NCBI GenBank assembly: GCA_026993785.1
Contig: JALWRZ010000001.1
Span: 41,559-101,185, forward strand
DNA from: DHVE2 group archaeon
Lineage (GTDB): Archaea > Thermoplasmatota > Thermoplasmata > Thermoplasmatales > Aciduliprofundaceae
DNA length: 59,627 bases
Reading direction: 5' to 3'
Numbering within the stretch: position 1 is the stretch's first letter; each line of letters begins with the position of its first letter. Under the pieces are notes generated by a model that was not told the DNA's origin, ran no database searches, and saw only the letters and a program-made list of their open reading frames with translations. Positions 16,375-25,110 of this stretch are shown here, piece by piece. Both the position numbers and the translations under genes were made by a program.

Positions 16375-17552
16375 ATTCTGGCCCCCATAATTGCTTCTGT
16401 AAGCTTAAGGGCACGCACATGCTCCCTGATATCATGAACCCTGAGAATGGAGGCTCCTTTCATTGCAGCTATTACATTGCTGGCTACGGTTCCTTCCAGT
16501 CTTTCTGAAACGTCAAGATTCAGAACCTTACCAATAAAGCTCTTCCTGGATGTTCCTATGAGGATCGGAAAACCTAAGGATTTGAAAGCGTTAAGATCCC
16601 TGAGAATGACTAGATTGTCTTCTACCCTTTTTCCAAATCCTATGCCTGGGTCCACGATTATTTTTTCTTTGTCTATCCCTTTCTCCATGGCAAACTGTGC
16701 CTGTTTTCTCAGAAATCCTATTATCTCAGCCACGGTATCCTCGTAATGAGGATTGAGCTGCATATTTTTTGGCTCTCCCTTCATATGCATTATTACTACA
16801 GCAGCATCGTAATCCCTTATAACCTCCGCCATGCCCTCCTTTCTCAATCCAAATATATCGTTAATAATACTGGCTCCGCGCTTAAGAGCCTCTTCTGCAA
16901 CTCTCGGTTTATAAGTATCTACAGAAATTGGAATTTTTAAATCTTCCAGAGCCTCCAGCACAGGGATTACTCTTCTAAGCTCCTCTTCCTCGCTTACCGG
17001 GGAGGAAAAGGGTCGTGAGGATTCTCCACCTATGTCTATTATATCCGCGCCTTCCCTTATCATCTGATTTGCGCGCTCTACAGCTCGATCCACATTCAGA
17101 TAGCGACCTCCATCTGAAAAAGAGTCGGGAGTAACATTGAGAATTCCCATGAGCCTGATAGGTGGGATCTCTATTTTGAAATCCCGTGCTGGGATAACAA
17201 ATTCCTTTTTCTCATAGTTTTTCAGGGCTTCTTCCACCTCAGCAGCCATCTCTGGTCCCTTGAAGGGCTGCTTTTTCATTTTTTTCACTAAAATTTCGAA
17301 TTGTCTCCTTGTTCCAAATAAAATGGCAGGGGTTGTTTCACATTTTAAAGCTGCGGTACACCAGGGCAATGCGCAATCCATCCCCGCTGCCAATGCTTCC
17401 TGCTTTAGTAGGAGTGCACCCTTTAAAGGCAAATTCTCTAACTTCACTTTGTAGAACTTGCCTTTTTTACCCATAATCTCAATGCCGTCTTCAGATACAC
17501 CTATTCTATCCATAGCCTCTTCGAGCTCATTGATGATATGCGCATTGAACAT
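16371..17552 (-). CDS. folP: Dihydropteroate synthase with N-terminal extension
   Basis: Condenses a pterin pyrophosphate with an aminobenzoate-type acceptor in pterin cofactor synthesis. The C-terminal TIM barrel shows NVTPDSFSDGG at about residues 135-145, DIGGESSRP near 165, SVDTYKP, DPGIGFGK and GTSRKSFIG. About 120 extra N-terminal residues form a separate domain, as in other archaeal DHPS-like proteins, whose role is not established. The ATG at 17552 lies 25 nt after a TATA-like TTTTTAAT (17573-17580), so it is probably leaderless; an upstream TTG would precede the expected transcription start. Coupled to the zinc-ribbon gene. Confidence 0.88.
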   Translation of the reverse strand: MFNAHIINELEEAMDRIGVSEDGIEIMGKKGKFYKVKLENLPLKGALLLKQEALAAGMDCALPWCTAALKCETTPAILFGTRRQFEILVKKMKKQPFKGPEMAAEVEEALKNYEKKEFVIPARDFKIEIPPIRLMGILNVTPDSFSDGGRYLNVDRAVERANQMIREGADIIDIGGESSRPFSSPVSEEEELRRVIPVLEALEDLKIPISVDTYKPRVAEEALKRGASIINDIFGLRKEGMAEVIRDYDAAVVIMHMKGEPKNMQLNPHYEDTVAEIIGFLRKQAQFAMEKGIDKEKIIVDPGIGFGKRVEDNLVILRDLNAFKSLGFPILIGTSRKSFIGKVLNLDVSERLEGTVASNVIAAMKGASILRVHDIREHVRALKLTEAIMGARI

Positions 17553-17590
17553 AAAAGGAGATATACCCAAGGATTAAAAATCCTTCCCCA

Positions 17591-17622
17591 CGAAGGGGGC
17601 TGACGCCCCCTTCTAAACCCCC
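17591..17622 (+). repeat. GC-rich perfect hairpin followed by TTCTAAACCC
   Basis: AAGGGGGC at 17593-17600 pairs perfectly with GCCCCCTT at 17605-17612 around a TGAC loop, followed by TTCTAAACCC. A related but decayed set is at 14921-15014. It lies upstream of folP and the tRNA, so it could be a bidirectional terminator or a small dispersed palindromic element. Confidence 0.55.
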
Positions 17623-17721
17623 ACGAGTTTTGTTGGTTGCAGGAGGGAATGGGGACCCGCTGGTGGTTCCCATTTTGAGGAAAATTTTTTTACCGTTTAG
17701 GGCATGGGGCGTGAGAAAAAA

Positions 17722-17830
17722 GGGCCCGTGGGGTAGTCTGGATATCCTGGAGGCCTCCGGAAGGAAACTTATCGCAGATGTAGTACTTTGGAGAGAGCCT
17801 TTGACCCGGGTTCGAATCCCGGCGGGCCCG
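17722..17830 (+). tRNA. tRNA-Arg (anticodon CCG) with intron
   Basis: Acceptor GGGCCCG (17722-17728) pairs with CGGGCCC (17823-17829), discriminator G at 17830. The D arm, the T arm with GGTTCGAATCC, and the anticodon loop C-T-CCG-G-A are complete. The intron is 17761-17795 (35 nt) after position 37; exon helix GAGGC/GCCTT and central helix CTCC/GGAG form a BHB, but the intron-side helix is weak, so the motif is relaxed. No CCA is encoded. A TATA-like AT-run lies at 17681-17691, and a T-run (CTTTTT) follows as terminator. Confidence 0.93.
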
Positions 17831-17836
17831 CTTTTT
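17831..17836 (+). terminator. T-run terminator after tRNA-Arg(CCG)
   Basis: CTTTTT directly follows the discriminator base, matching oligo-T termination of archaeal RNA polymerase. It would separate the tRNA from the CRISPR trailer end 17 nt further on. Confidence 0.5.
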
Positions 17837-17852
17837 GTGTGAAGCATAATCC

Positions 17853-20800
17853 CATTCAATCCCACCATGGTCCGATTCTAACATTGTCCCATTTGTCTCC
17901 ACTGTAATATGATAATCACCATTTCAATCCCACCATAGTCCGATTCTAACATAAGTTTACCATTACTATTTATGAAGTAATAAACAGATTTCAATCCCAC
18001 CATGGTCCGATTCTAACTTTATTACATCACTAACTTTCACCTTACCACCCTCCTGTTTTCAATCCCACCATGGTCCGATTCTAACTCTTCTCCGCCCATC
18101 TTTGGATGGCGAAAATCTGATTCTTTTCAATCCCACCATGGTCCGATTCTAACAATCCAGATAAAAAATACAATAAGCATGGTAACTACATTTTCAATCC
18201 CACCATGGTCCGATTCTAACACCCTGCGCATCGCCCTCACCTCACTTCACGAGGTACTTTTCAATCCCACCATGGTCCGATTCTAACTGCTGCGCACTTC
18301 GTAGGTTTTGTTGCCTATCTTTACTTTCAATCCCACCATGGTCCGATTCTAACTTCCATGCAGTTATGAACTCACCTTTATTGAACTCGACCAACCTTTC
18401 AATCCCACCATGGTCCGATTCTAACTAAGGGGTGATGAAAATGAAAAAGTTAATAGCAATAAGTCTTTCAATCCCACCATGGTCCGATTCTAACTATCTG
18501 TCAATGCCTGGATCTCATAAATGTTCAATTCTGCTTTCAATCCCACCATGGTCCGATTCTAACTGCATTAGCTAAAAACGACGCAGGCAGTGCATACGAC
18601 TTCTTTCAATCCCACCATGGTCCGATTCTAACTTGAAAAGTGCCGAGATGACATCGCCGAATTTGGGACTTTCAATCCCACCATGGTCCGATTCTAACAA
18701 GGGAGCCAGCAACTCCTGACGAGGCGAGAAAGATTCTCTTTCAATCCCACCATGGTCCGATTCTAACCATAGAGCTTCGTTTTCTTTATATCGCCGTAAT
18801 CCTCTTTCAATCCCACCATGGTCCGATTCTAACCCTGTATGCGCTTCCAGGTTCACCAGATCCGGCTTTACTTTCAATCCCACCATGGTCCGATTCTAAC
18901 AAGCTCTATCTCGCCGATCTCTCTAAGCAACTTTGTCACTTTCAATCCCACCATGGTCCGATTCTAACCACATCTTTGGCGTTTCTGAGAACATAGTAGA
19001 GTTCCCTTTCAATCCCACCATGGTCCGATTCTAACCCTTGCTAAGCTTGAGATTGTAATCCTTTATTGTCTTCTTTCAATCCCACCATGGTCCGATTCTA
19101 ACGGCGTGGACAGGACTCGATACAGGAGATTATTTCAATTTCTTTCAATCCCACCATGGTCCGATTCTAACGGGAATGTTTTGAATATTTATCGTTGCGC
19201 TTGTGCCGTCTTTCAATCCCACCATGGTCCGATTCTAACGGGCCCGCTTGACCTCATCCAGGGAGTAATAATCCACCTTTCAATCCCACCATGGTCCGAT
19301 TCTAACTAGACAAAACGAGATTTGCCACCTTTGCCCTCTTCTACTTTCAATCCCACCATGGTCCGATTCTAACTTACCTTACCTTTGAATTCGACATATA
19401 TGACCATTATACCTTTCAATCCCACCATGGTCCGATTCTAACACTTTCCGTTTTAGGTGCTTGTTCTTGAACACCTGACTTTCAATCCCACCATGGTCCG
19501 ATTCTAACCTGAGATGCTTTTTTATTATCATAGTTACCTCCTCTTGCTTTCAATCCCACCATGGTCCGATTCTAACACTATCTCAAAGCCCGAAAATGTG
19601 ATATTAGAGAAAATCTTTCAATCCCACCATGGTCCGATTCTAACATATAGTGGCTTATTCAAGACAATAGTTATAATTTATAGCTTTCAATCCCACCATG
19701 GTCCGATTCTAACACTCTCCAACACGCCAACCATAAGCGGTAGTTTCAGCCTTTCAATCCCACCATGGTCCGATTCTAACATAAGATAGAGAATAACACA
19801 ATTACAGAGGTGCTTATGTTCTTTCAATCCCACCATGGTCCGATTCTAACATTGTGGAGCTAGAGATTTTGCGGGTGAAGCATCCAGACTTTCAATCCCA
19901 CCATGGTCCGATTCTAACGATACACAAATCGGATAAGAGAGAAGAAGCAATCAATCCTTTCAATCCCACCATGGTCCGATTCTAACCATTAGAACAATTC
20001 TCTTCTTTGATGTTACACGTTTCCTTTCAATCCCACCATGGTCCGATTCTAACAAAAAACTCTAACGGCGAAAAAACGAGTTTGCGGTTATCTTTCAATC
20101 CCACCATGGTCCGATTCTAACTTTCATAGAGAGTGATTATCATCTTCCTTACTTCATCCTTTCAATCCCACCATGGTCCGATTCTAACTCGGTACAATCG
20201 AAGATTTTGGAATAAAAATAGACTTTCAATCCCACCATGGTCCGATTCTAACGGCCCAGGTGTGAAATGTTATGCCCCTGGCCCTTATCTTTCAATCCCA
20301 CCATGGTCCGATTCTAACTGAGGAAGGCTTTGATGTCCTTGGCTTTTGTTCATTCTCTTTCAATCCCACCATGGTCCGATTCTAACCGTTGATAATCATC
20401 ATGGCCTATCTCGGGATATTCCCTTTCAATCCCACCATGGTCCGATTCTAACTTCAAATAACCATACACCCTCAAGAACATATCAACTATACTTTCAATC
20501 CCACCATGGTCCGATTCTAACTATCCCACTAAAAGTGTCACAATCTACATAAACCGTTTCTTTCAATCCCACCATGGTCCGATTCTAACAAGAAAGGAAA
20601 AAGGTTTTACTTTTCTCTTATATCCTAAGCTTTCAATCCCACCATGGTCCGATTCTAACAAGCTTATGCCAAAAAGCATGGCCTAACTCACCGCATTCTT
20701 TCAATCCCACCATGGTCCGATTCTAACCCCAACGGTTGCCCTTATCATGTTACTATCCAATTTCTTTCAATCCCACCATGGTCCGATTCTAACTATCTCC

Positions 20801-21480
20801 TTTATAGAATCTCCAACATTATGTCCAGAAACTTTCAATCCCACCATGGTCCGATTCTAACAACTATCTCAAAGCCCGAAAATGTAGAGCTGGAGAAAAT
20901 CTTTCAATCCCACCATGGTCCGATTCTAACCACGACGGAGATCGTAGCGATGGCATACAAACCGCCCTACCTTTCAATCCCACCATGGTCCGATTCTAAC
21001 TTCTGCAGATTGCGAAGATTCCACCGTCACAGTGGTACGCTTTCAATCCCACCATGGTCCGATTCTAACGGGGCATTATTCTGATTAGATGCAAGTAGTG
21101 TTCCATACTTTCAATCCCACCATGGTCCGATTCTAACTTTATAATGCCAGAAAAGTAAGCAACATAACCCAAAATATCTTTCAATCCCACCATGGTCCGA
21201 TTCTAACAAGATTTTCCCGATATGGACTTGGGCGAGCTTGAGAATCCTTTCAATCCCACCATGGTCCGATTCTAACACACCTTCCATCCTTCTCTCATTG
21301 CTTTTTTTAACTGCCTTTCAATCCCACCATGGTCCGATTCTAACGGTGACCCAAATATAAATTATCCTGTAGTAGCCATCGTCTTTCAATCCCACCATGG
21401 TCCGATTCTAACTATGCTACAGCATATGCAAAGCTATTTATAAGTATAATCTTTCAATCCCACCATGGTCCGATTCTAAC
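17853..21480 (-). CRISPR. Type I-B CRISPR array, 54 repeats and 53 spacers
   Basis: The 30-nt repeat reads on the plus strand CTTTCAATCCCACC, then ATGG, then TCCGATTCTAAC. On the minus strand it begins GTTAGAATC and ends ATTGAAAG, the usual orientation that yields an 8-nt crRNA tag. Repeats lie from 17853-17882 to 21451-21480; spacers are 34-42 nt. Decay is confined to the low-coordinate end: the first repeat has a changed second base, the second has CATAG for CATGG, and repeats 2-7 differ in the first plus-strand base. The trailer is therefore at 17853 and the leader at 21481. Two spacers (19577-19614 and 20862-20900) are near-duplicates. Short ORFs inside the array are repeat artefacts. Confidence 0.98.
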
Positions 21481-21654
21481 CAAGGGAATATAATAGAAAG
21501 AGATAGATAAAAATTTCGTCGAATAAAGACTCTGTGGGCATCGATTTTATTCCATTCACATTATTTTTGCAACAGATCCCCGGTAACGCCTTCCATTTAT
21601 AAAGATCCGTTGCAGGATTCAGAAAAGGGCAAGAAATAAAGAAAAAGAAAAAGA
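21481..21654 (-). promoter_or_regulatory. CRISPR leader with two TATA-like boxes and an inverted repeat
   Basis: AT-rich region between cas2 and the youngest repeat. On the minus strand, TATA-like elements lie at 21595-21603 (TTTATAAAT) and 21506-21515; the second would start transcription about 6 nt before the first repeat. Arms TGCAACAGATC (21568-21578) and GATCCGTTGCA (21604-21614) form an inverted repeat with one mismatch around the upstream TATA box, a candidate site for adaptation or regulatory proteins. Confidence 0.7.
21631..21654 (-). terminator. T-rich terminator after cas2
   Basis: On the minus strand the bases just after the cas2 stop form several T-runs separated by single bases. 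This suits archaeal oligo-T termination of cas4-cas1-cas2 before the separate leader promoter. Confidence 0.45.
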
Positions 21655-21918
21655 TTAAATCACATTCCCGAGTTCAACCTTGGGCTCTCCCAGCTCAACT
21701 CGCTTCAGGTATTTTTCATCTCGCAGAATATAGAAAATCACATAATCCTCGTCCTCATTGATAAGTTCTTTCACGCCCATTTTCACACGTTCAAACTCTG
21801 CCTTGGTCAATTCGCCCTCAAAAACCGAATTTTGCTTCCAGAGCATGAATTGCTTCAGAAATTTTCTGACTGCATCGATCCTCTCCACAGCGATGTCATA
21901 AACAGCTATTACATACAT
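21655..21918 (-). CDS. cas2: CRISPR adaptation protein Cas2
   Basis: Cas2 forms the dimeric scaffold of the Cas1-Cas2 integrase that inserts new spacers next to the leader. The 87-residue product begins MYVIAVYDIAVERIDAVRKF, the family ferredoxin-like N-terminus with the conserved Asp at residue 8. The ATG at 21918 follows the cas1 stop by one base and a GGTGG site. An upstream in-frame Met would lie within cas1 and was rejected. Confidence 0.93.
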   Translation of the reverse strand: MYVIAVYDIAVERIDAVRKFLKQFMLWKQNSVFEGELTKAEFERVKMGVKELINEDEDYVIFYILRDEKYLKRVELGEPKVELGNVI

Positions 21919-21919
21919 C

Positions 21920-22891
21920 CTACCACCACGCAATGAGGGGACGGTATTCTTCCGCGCCCAGAACATGCTTTATCAGTTTGTAGCACTCAATCCTTATCAA
22001 CCTGCGCATGGATACTTTCTTCCCCAATTTCCTATGCATAATGGTGCTGCGAAGCTTTTCATCATATTCCTGGAGAAATTTCCTCTTCCCTGAATCGCTG
22101 AGCAGCACGCTGCTGAGCTCTTTTCTGAAATCTGAGTCACGAAGCATGTTCTTGCGCACAAGTTTCATAATAATTCTGTCCACAATTATAGGCTTGAATA
22201 TCTCAGCAATATCAAGGGAGAGGGAAAATCTCCGCTCGGAAGGTTCATGGAGATACGAAATCGTGGGATTGAGTTGTGTGTTATAAATCTCGGAGAGAAC
22301 AGTGGAATACACAAGCATATTTCCAAAACTTAGCAACGCATTCATCTTATTCGTAGGTGGCTGCCTCTCCCTTCTGAGCATCTTAAATTCCTCGGGTACA
22401 AGAGAGTCCATTGCTTGATAGTACTTCTCCCTTATTTTTCCTTCAATCTCCATCACTTGGGGTATGCTCTGCTGTGCCCATATTCTATCGCGCAGAGATT
22501 CGATCTCCGAGGACTCGCATTTCCATCGCTTGAGATTTCTAACAATGTTTCCTGCAGCTCCATCCACGAATTTCTTGGCAAGCAGTAATCTCTTCTCCTT
22601 ATCCAGATAATGGGCCACCTGATTAACGAGCACGGTGCCCGATACCAGTTTCTCCCGGGGATATAGAGATGCCTGGTAGAATCCATATTTGTTGAAGAAA
22701 TGCACCACAATGCCTTTCTCCGCGAAGTAGGAAATTACCTGCGAGGTGAGCGTGACCTTCCCGTACGCATATATATCCTCAATTTTGTTCACGGGTAACA
22801 ATCTCTTCTCTCCACCGGCCTCTATGAAGTACACGGTATTCTCATCCCTTACTAACTTGCCATGCTTCGTTATATACACACTATTCTTCAT
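21920..22891 (-). CDS. cas1: CRISPR integrase Cas1
   Basis: Metal-dependent integrase of spacer acquisition. The 323-residue product starts MKNSVYITKHGKLVRDENTV. It has the N-terminal beta domain and helical catalytic domain, with NALLSFGNMLVYS at about residues 190-202 and LHEPSERRFSLSLDIAEIFKP at 223-243 carrying the conserved His and Asp; the sequence fits the type I-B group. The ATG at 22891 is spaced 5 nt from GGTGG and overlaps cas4 by 11 bases; an upstream Met would extend too far into cas4. Confidence 0.94.
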   Translation of the reverse strand: MKNSVYITKHGKLVRDENTVYFIEAGGEKRLLPVNKIEDIYAYGKVTLTSQVISYFAEKGIVVHFFNKYGFYQASLYPREKLVSGTVLVNQVAHYLDKEKRLLLAKKFVDGAAGNIVRNLKRWKCESSEIESLRDRIWAQQSIPQVMEIEGKIREKYYQAMDSLVPEEFKMLRRERQPPTNKMNALLSFGNMLVYSTVLSEIYNTQLNPTISYLHEPSERRFSLSLDIAEIFKPIIVDRIIMKLVRKNMLRDSDFRKELSSVLLSDSGKRKFLQEYDEKLRSTIMHRKLGKKVSMRRLIRIECYKLIKHVLGAEEYRPLIAWW

Positions 22892-23387
22892 CCTCACCAC
22901 CAAAGCAGAACTCATAATATGCACATTTTTTGCATATACCCTTTCTTTTAGGCAGCGGCATGGGACCCTTAACTATCCTTTCAATGTCACTTAGCGCTGC
23001 CTCAATTTCACTCTCATCTTCCTGGGTGAGATGCACATATTCCCTTCTTCTTGCCTTGGGGTAGTCAATCACACCGATGGCATCTATCCCCCTCTTCTTC
23101 AGATAATAGAGGTAATAGAGAACCTGCATCCTGTGCGCCTTCTCCATCTTTCTGCTCTTCTTTATCTCGTGCACCTCTATTTTCTCACCTCGCCTAACAA
23201 AATCGATGGCTATATCCTCAATCTGCACCTCCCTGTGGCCTCGATAGGCAGTTTCGTGGAGCAGCTTGCCAAGAGATACAAGCTCGCTCTCCTTCTCCAT
23301 GGTTATATCGTGGGAAAAGAGCCAGAGTTTTGTGGGACAGATATAATAATAGGCGACCTTCACCCCGGTGATGTGCATCTCCTCCAT
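22881..23387 (-). CDS. cas4: CRISPR adaptation nuclease Cas4
   Basis: Iron-sulfur exonuclease of the RecB fold that trims and orients prespacers beside Cas1-Cas2. The 168-residue product has CPTKLW at about residues 17-22, a PD-(D/E)xK-type core with HEIKKSRKM near 73-81, and the C-terminal CKKCAYYEFC at about 152-161; with the N-terminal Cys these form the four-cysteine cluster. It is first of a cas4-cas1-cas2 unit; TATA-like elements lie at 23411-23430 on the minus strand. Confidence 0.93.
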   Translation of the reverse strand: MEEMHITGVKVAYYYICPTKLWLFSHDITMEKESELVSLGKLLHETAYRGHREVQIEDIAIDFVRRGEKIEVHEIKKSRKMEKAHRMQVLYYLYYLKKRGIDAIGVIDYPKARRREYVHLTQEDESEIEAALSDIERIVKGPMPLPKRKGICKKCAYYEFCFGGEDEE

Positions 23388-23590
23388 CTCAATCCCTTAG
23401 ATGTTCAATAGCCCTTAAATCATATAAACCTTTTTCAATTATAAGATGAGAGATGGCAGATCCTCCGGAGTTAAAATTTCCATATTATCAACACTTCTTA
23501 TCCTCCGTTTAGTGAATAATATTTTCCTGCAGCGGAACTCTTCGCTTTTCTTTTTACCACAATTCTTGAACCCGTATTAATGAATGGTGA
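23388..23590. other. Non-coding spacer between cas4 and a membrane ORF remnant
   Basis: AT-rich. It holds the minus-strand cas4 promoter region and no gene I can support. A short palindrome CTCCGGAG occurs near 23468-23475. A plus-strand ATG at 23580 opens only 13 codons. Confidence 0.4.
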
Positions 23591-23827
23591 TTCACAAATA
23601 TTATCAACGACAGCGAGTTAGCGGCCACACGCAATAGGCGTAGAGTTCTGCTTCTCGTCGCTCTCATCTCTCTACTCGCCGGTTTGCTGAGTGGGGTTAT
23701 ACAAGCCATCTCAAACTCCCAGAATTATGTCATCCCATTAATTTTTACACCCGCTGCCATTTTTCTGGGTGTTTATTTCCTCTTCGTGGCCCTCTTCTAT
23801 CAGCGAGATGCTACGCCCTCTCATTGA
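23591..23827 (+). pseudogene. Two-helix membrane protein remnant lacking a normal start
   Basis: An open frame of 78 codons reads through an Arg-rich stretch (TRNRRRV) into a hydrophobic segment LLLVALISLLAGLLSGVI, a polar turn, and a second one (VIPLIFTPAAIFLGVYF), ending in QRDATPSH and a stop. The two clean helices and basic first flank look like a real small membrane protein. No ATG, GTG or TTG precedes the first helix in frame. An ATG at 23580 is in another frame and stops after 13 codons, so a one-base shift may have broken the gene. No family is recognised. It ends 7 bases from the convergent bax1 stop. Confidence 0.4.
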
Positions 23828-23833
23828 ATTTTT

Positions 23834-25108
23834 TCACCTCTTCTTTATCTTGTAGGGTTCAAGACCTCTCCATATTACCCTGTAGCCAAGAGTGTGCAGG
23901 GTTTCCATGACAGGCAGGCCCTCTTCCTCTATTATTTGCTCTGCCTCGCGGTAATCCTCCACACCTTCCAATTTTATGCGTAACTCTTCAATTTTTCTGT
24001 TTCTTTCCTCGGGTTCATCTCCAATTTCTTTACCATGAAACTTAACTTCTTTCAGCGCCTTGCGAAGGTCCTCATCCCTTATTCTATTCCTGAAAAAGAA
24101 AACATTTTCCACGCTCTTTTTTCCCTCCTTCTTAATATCTCCTTCGCTCTGAAGGAAGAAAATTATCGGGACCCCGGCATTCTTTGCTTTTTCCACCCTT
24201 TCCTCTATGTAGCTCCAGGTCCAGAACTTGAAAATCTCCACATAAAATTCCCCGCCCCAACAGATTATCCTGTAATTAGGGATGAAATACTCCTCGCCTA
24301 CCTTCACGGGCCTGTGAAACTTTTCCACCTTGCAGCCACGTGCCTCTAGCTCTATCTCATCTTCTATCTCCTCAACTCTCCGGGGAAAATAGTAAGCGTG
24401 GCGTAGATGATCCATCTCGAAAATTACCTCCTCATCTTTAAGTTTCAGGGGCGCTCTAATTCTCCATGGAGCTCGTGCAACAATGTAGGGCAGGAGCTTC
24501 GCAAACCTCGTGCCGTATCTTGTGGTCTGGGAAAAAAGAGATGCGGGGCCATCCACCAACACATTTTGCTCCGTGGGCATGGTGTAAATCAGCCCGAAGT
24601 GCTTGAGCGAGGAATAAACCCTTGCATCGCTGAACTGCGCTTCCATCATCGTGGCCTTGAACAGCATGGTTTGGGCCAGGGATAAATTGTATTCCAAAAT
24701 CAGCTCATTGGCCCCAATATCCAGCACCTTCAAAATCGTGGGATTGAGATCCGAGAACATTTTTCGCAGCAACTCATCAACGCTTATACCTAATTCTCTT
24801 GCCCTGATCTCTGGGATTTCGGGATACCTCTTAAACACTTTCATTCTGAACTCTATGGCATCCTCTCCCTCCTCATATATGGTCCTGCGCTCCATTATTT
24901 TTATGAGCCCTTTCACAAATTTGTACGACGGCGTTATGGTCAGTTCCTCCAATTTCTCCTCCAGTTCTTTCCTGCTCTTTCCCACATGGGATTTGAACGC
25001 ATCTATTACGCGCTGCGCGAGTCCCCAGTTCTGGCCTGAGAGATCGCGAAACACAGGGAACACCCTGCCACGGCGAATTCTGTACGTGGCTAAGCTCCAT
25101 GGAAGCAT
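23834..25108 (-). CDS. bax1: Bax1 nuclease (DUF790), partner of archaeal XPB
   Basis: Bax1 is the structure-specific endonuclease that pairs with archaeal XPB to open and cut damaged or bubble DNA. The 424-residue product has the DUF790 architecture: an N-terminal helical region starting MLPWSLATYRIRRGRVFPVF, then a C-terminal nuclease-like domain with FIPNYRIICWGGEFYVEIFKFW around residues 270-292. It begins two bases after the xpb stop, so they form one unit. Its position between cas3 and cas4 is unusual. Confidence 0.88.
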   Translation of the reverse strand: MLPWSLATYRIRRGRVFPVFRDLSGQNWGLAQRVIDAFKSHVGKSRKELEEKLEELTITPSYKFVKGLIKIMERRTIYEEGEDAIEFRMKVFKRYPEIPEIRARELGISVDELLRKMFSDLNPTILKVLDIGANELILEYNLSLAQTMLFKATMMEAQFSDARVYSSLKHFGLIYTMPTEQNVLVDGPASLFSQTTRYGTRFAKLLPYIVARAPWRIRAPLKLKDEEVIFEMDHLRHAYYFPRRVEEIEDEIELEARGCKVEKFHRPVKVGEEYFIPNYRIICWGGEFYVEIFKFWTWSYIEERVEKAKNAGVPIIFFLQSEGDIKKEGKKSVENVFFFRNRIRDEDLRKALKEVKFHGKEIGDEPEERNRKIEELRIKLEGVEDYREAEQIIEEEGLPVMETLHTLGYRVIWRGLEPYKIKKR

Positions 25109-25110
25109 TT

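Noticed and set aside
17527-17902. Minus-strand open reading frames of about 70-113 codons over the tRNA-Arg(CCG) region
   Set aside because: They are antisense to the tRNA and cover repeats; no protein-like composition or ribosome-binding site is present.
18572-21084. Several open reading frames of 60-104 codons across the CRISPR array
   Set aside because: They arise because the repeat has no stop in some frames; their translations are periodic copies of the repeat separated by spacer-coded residues.
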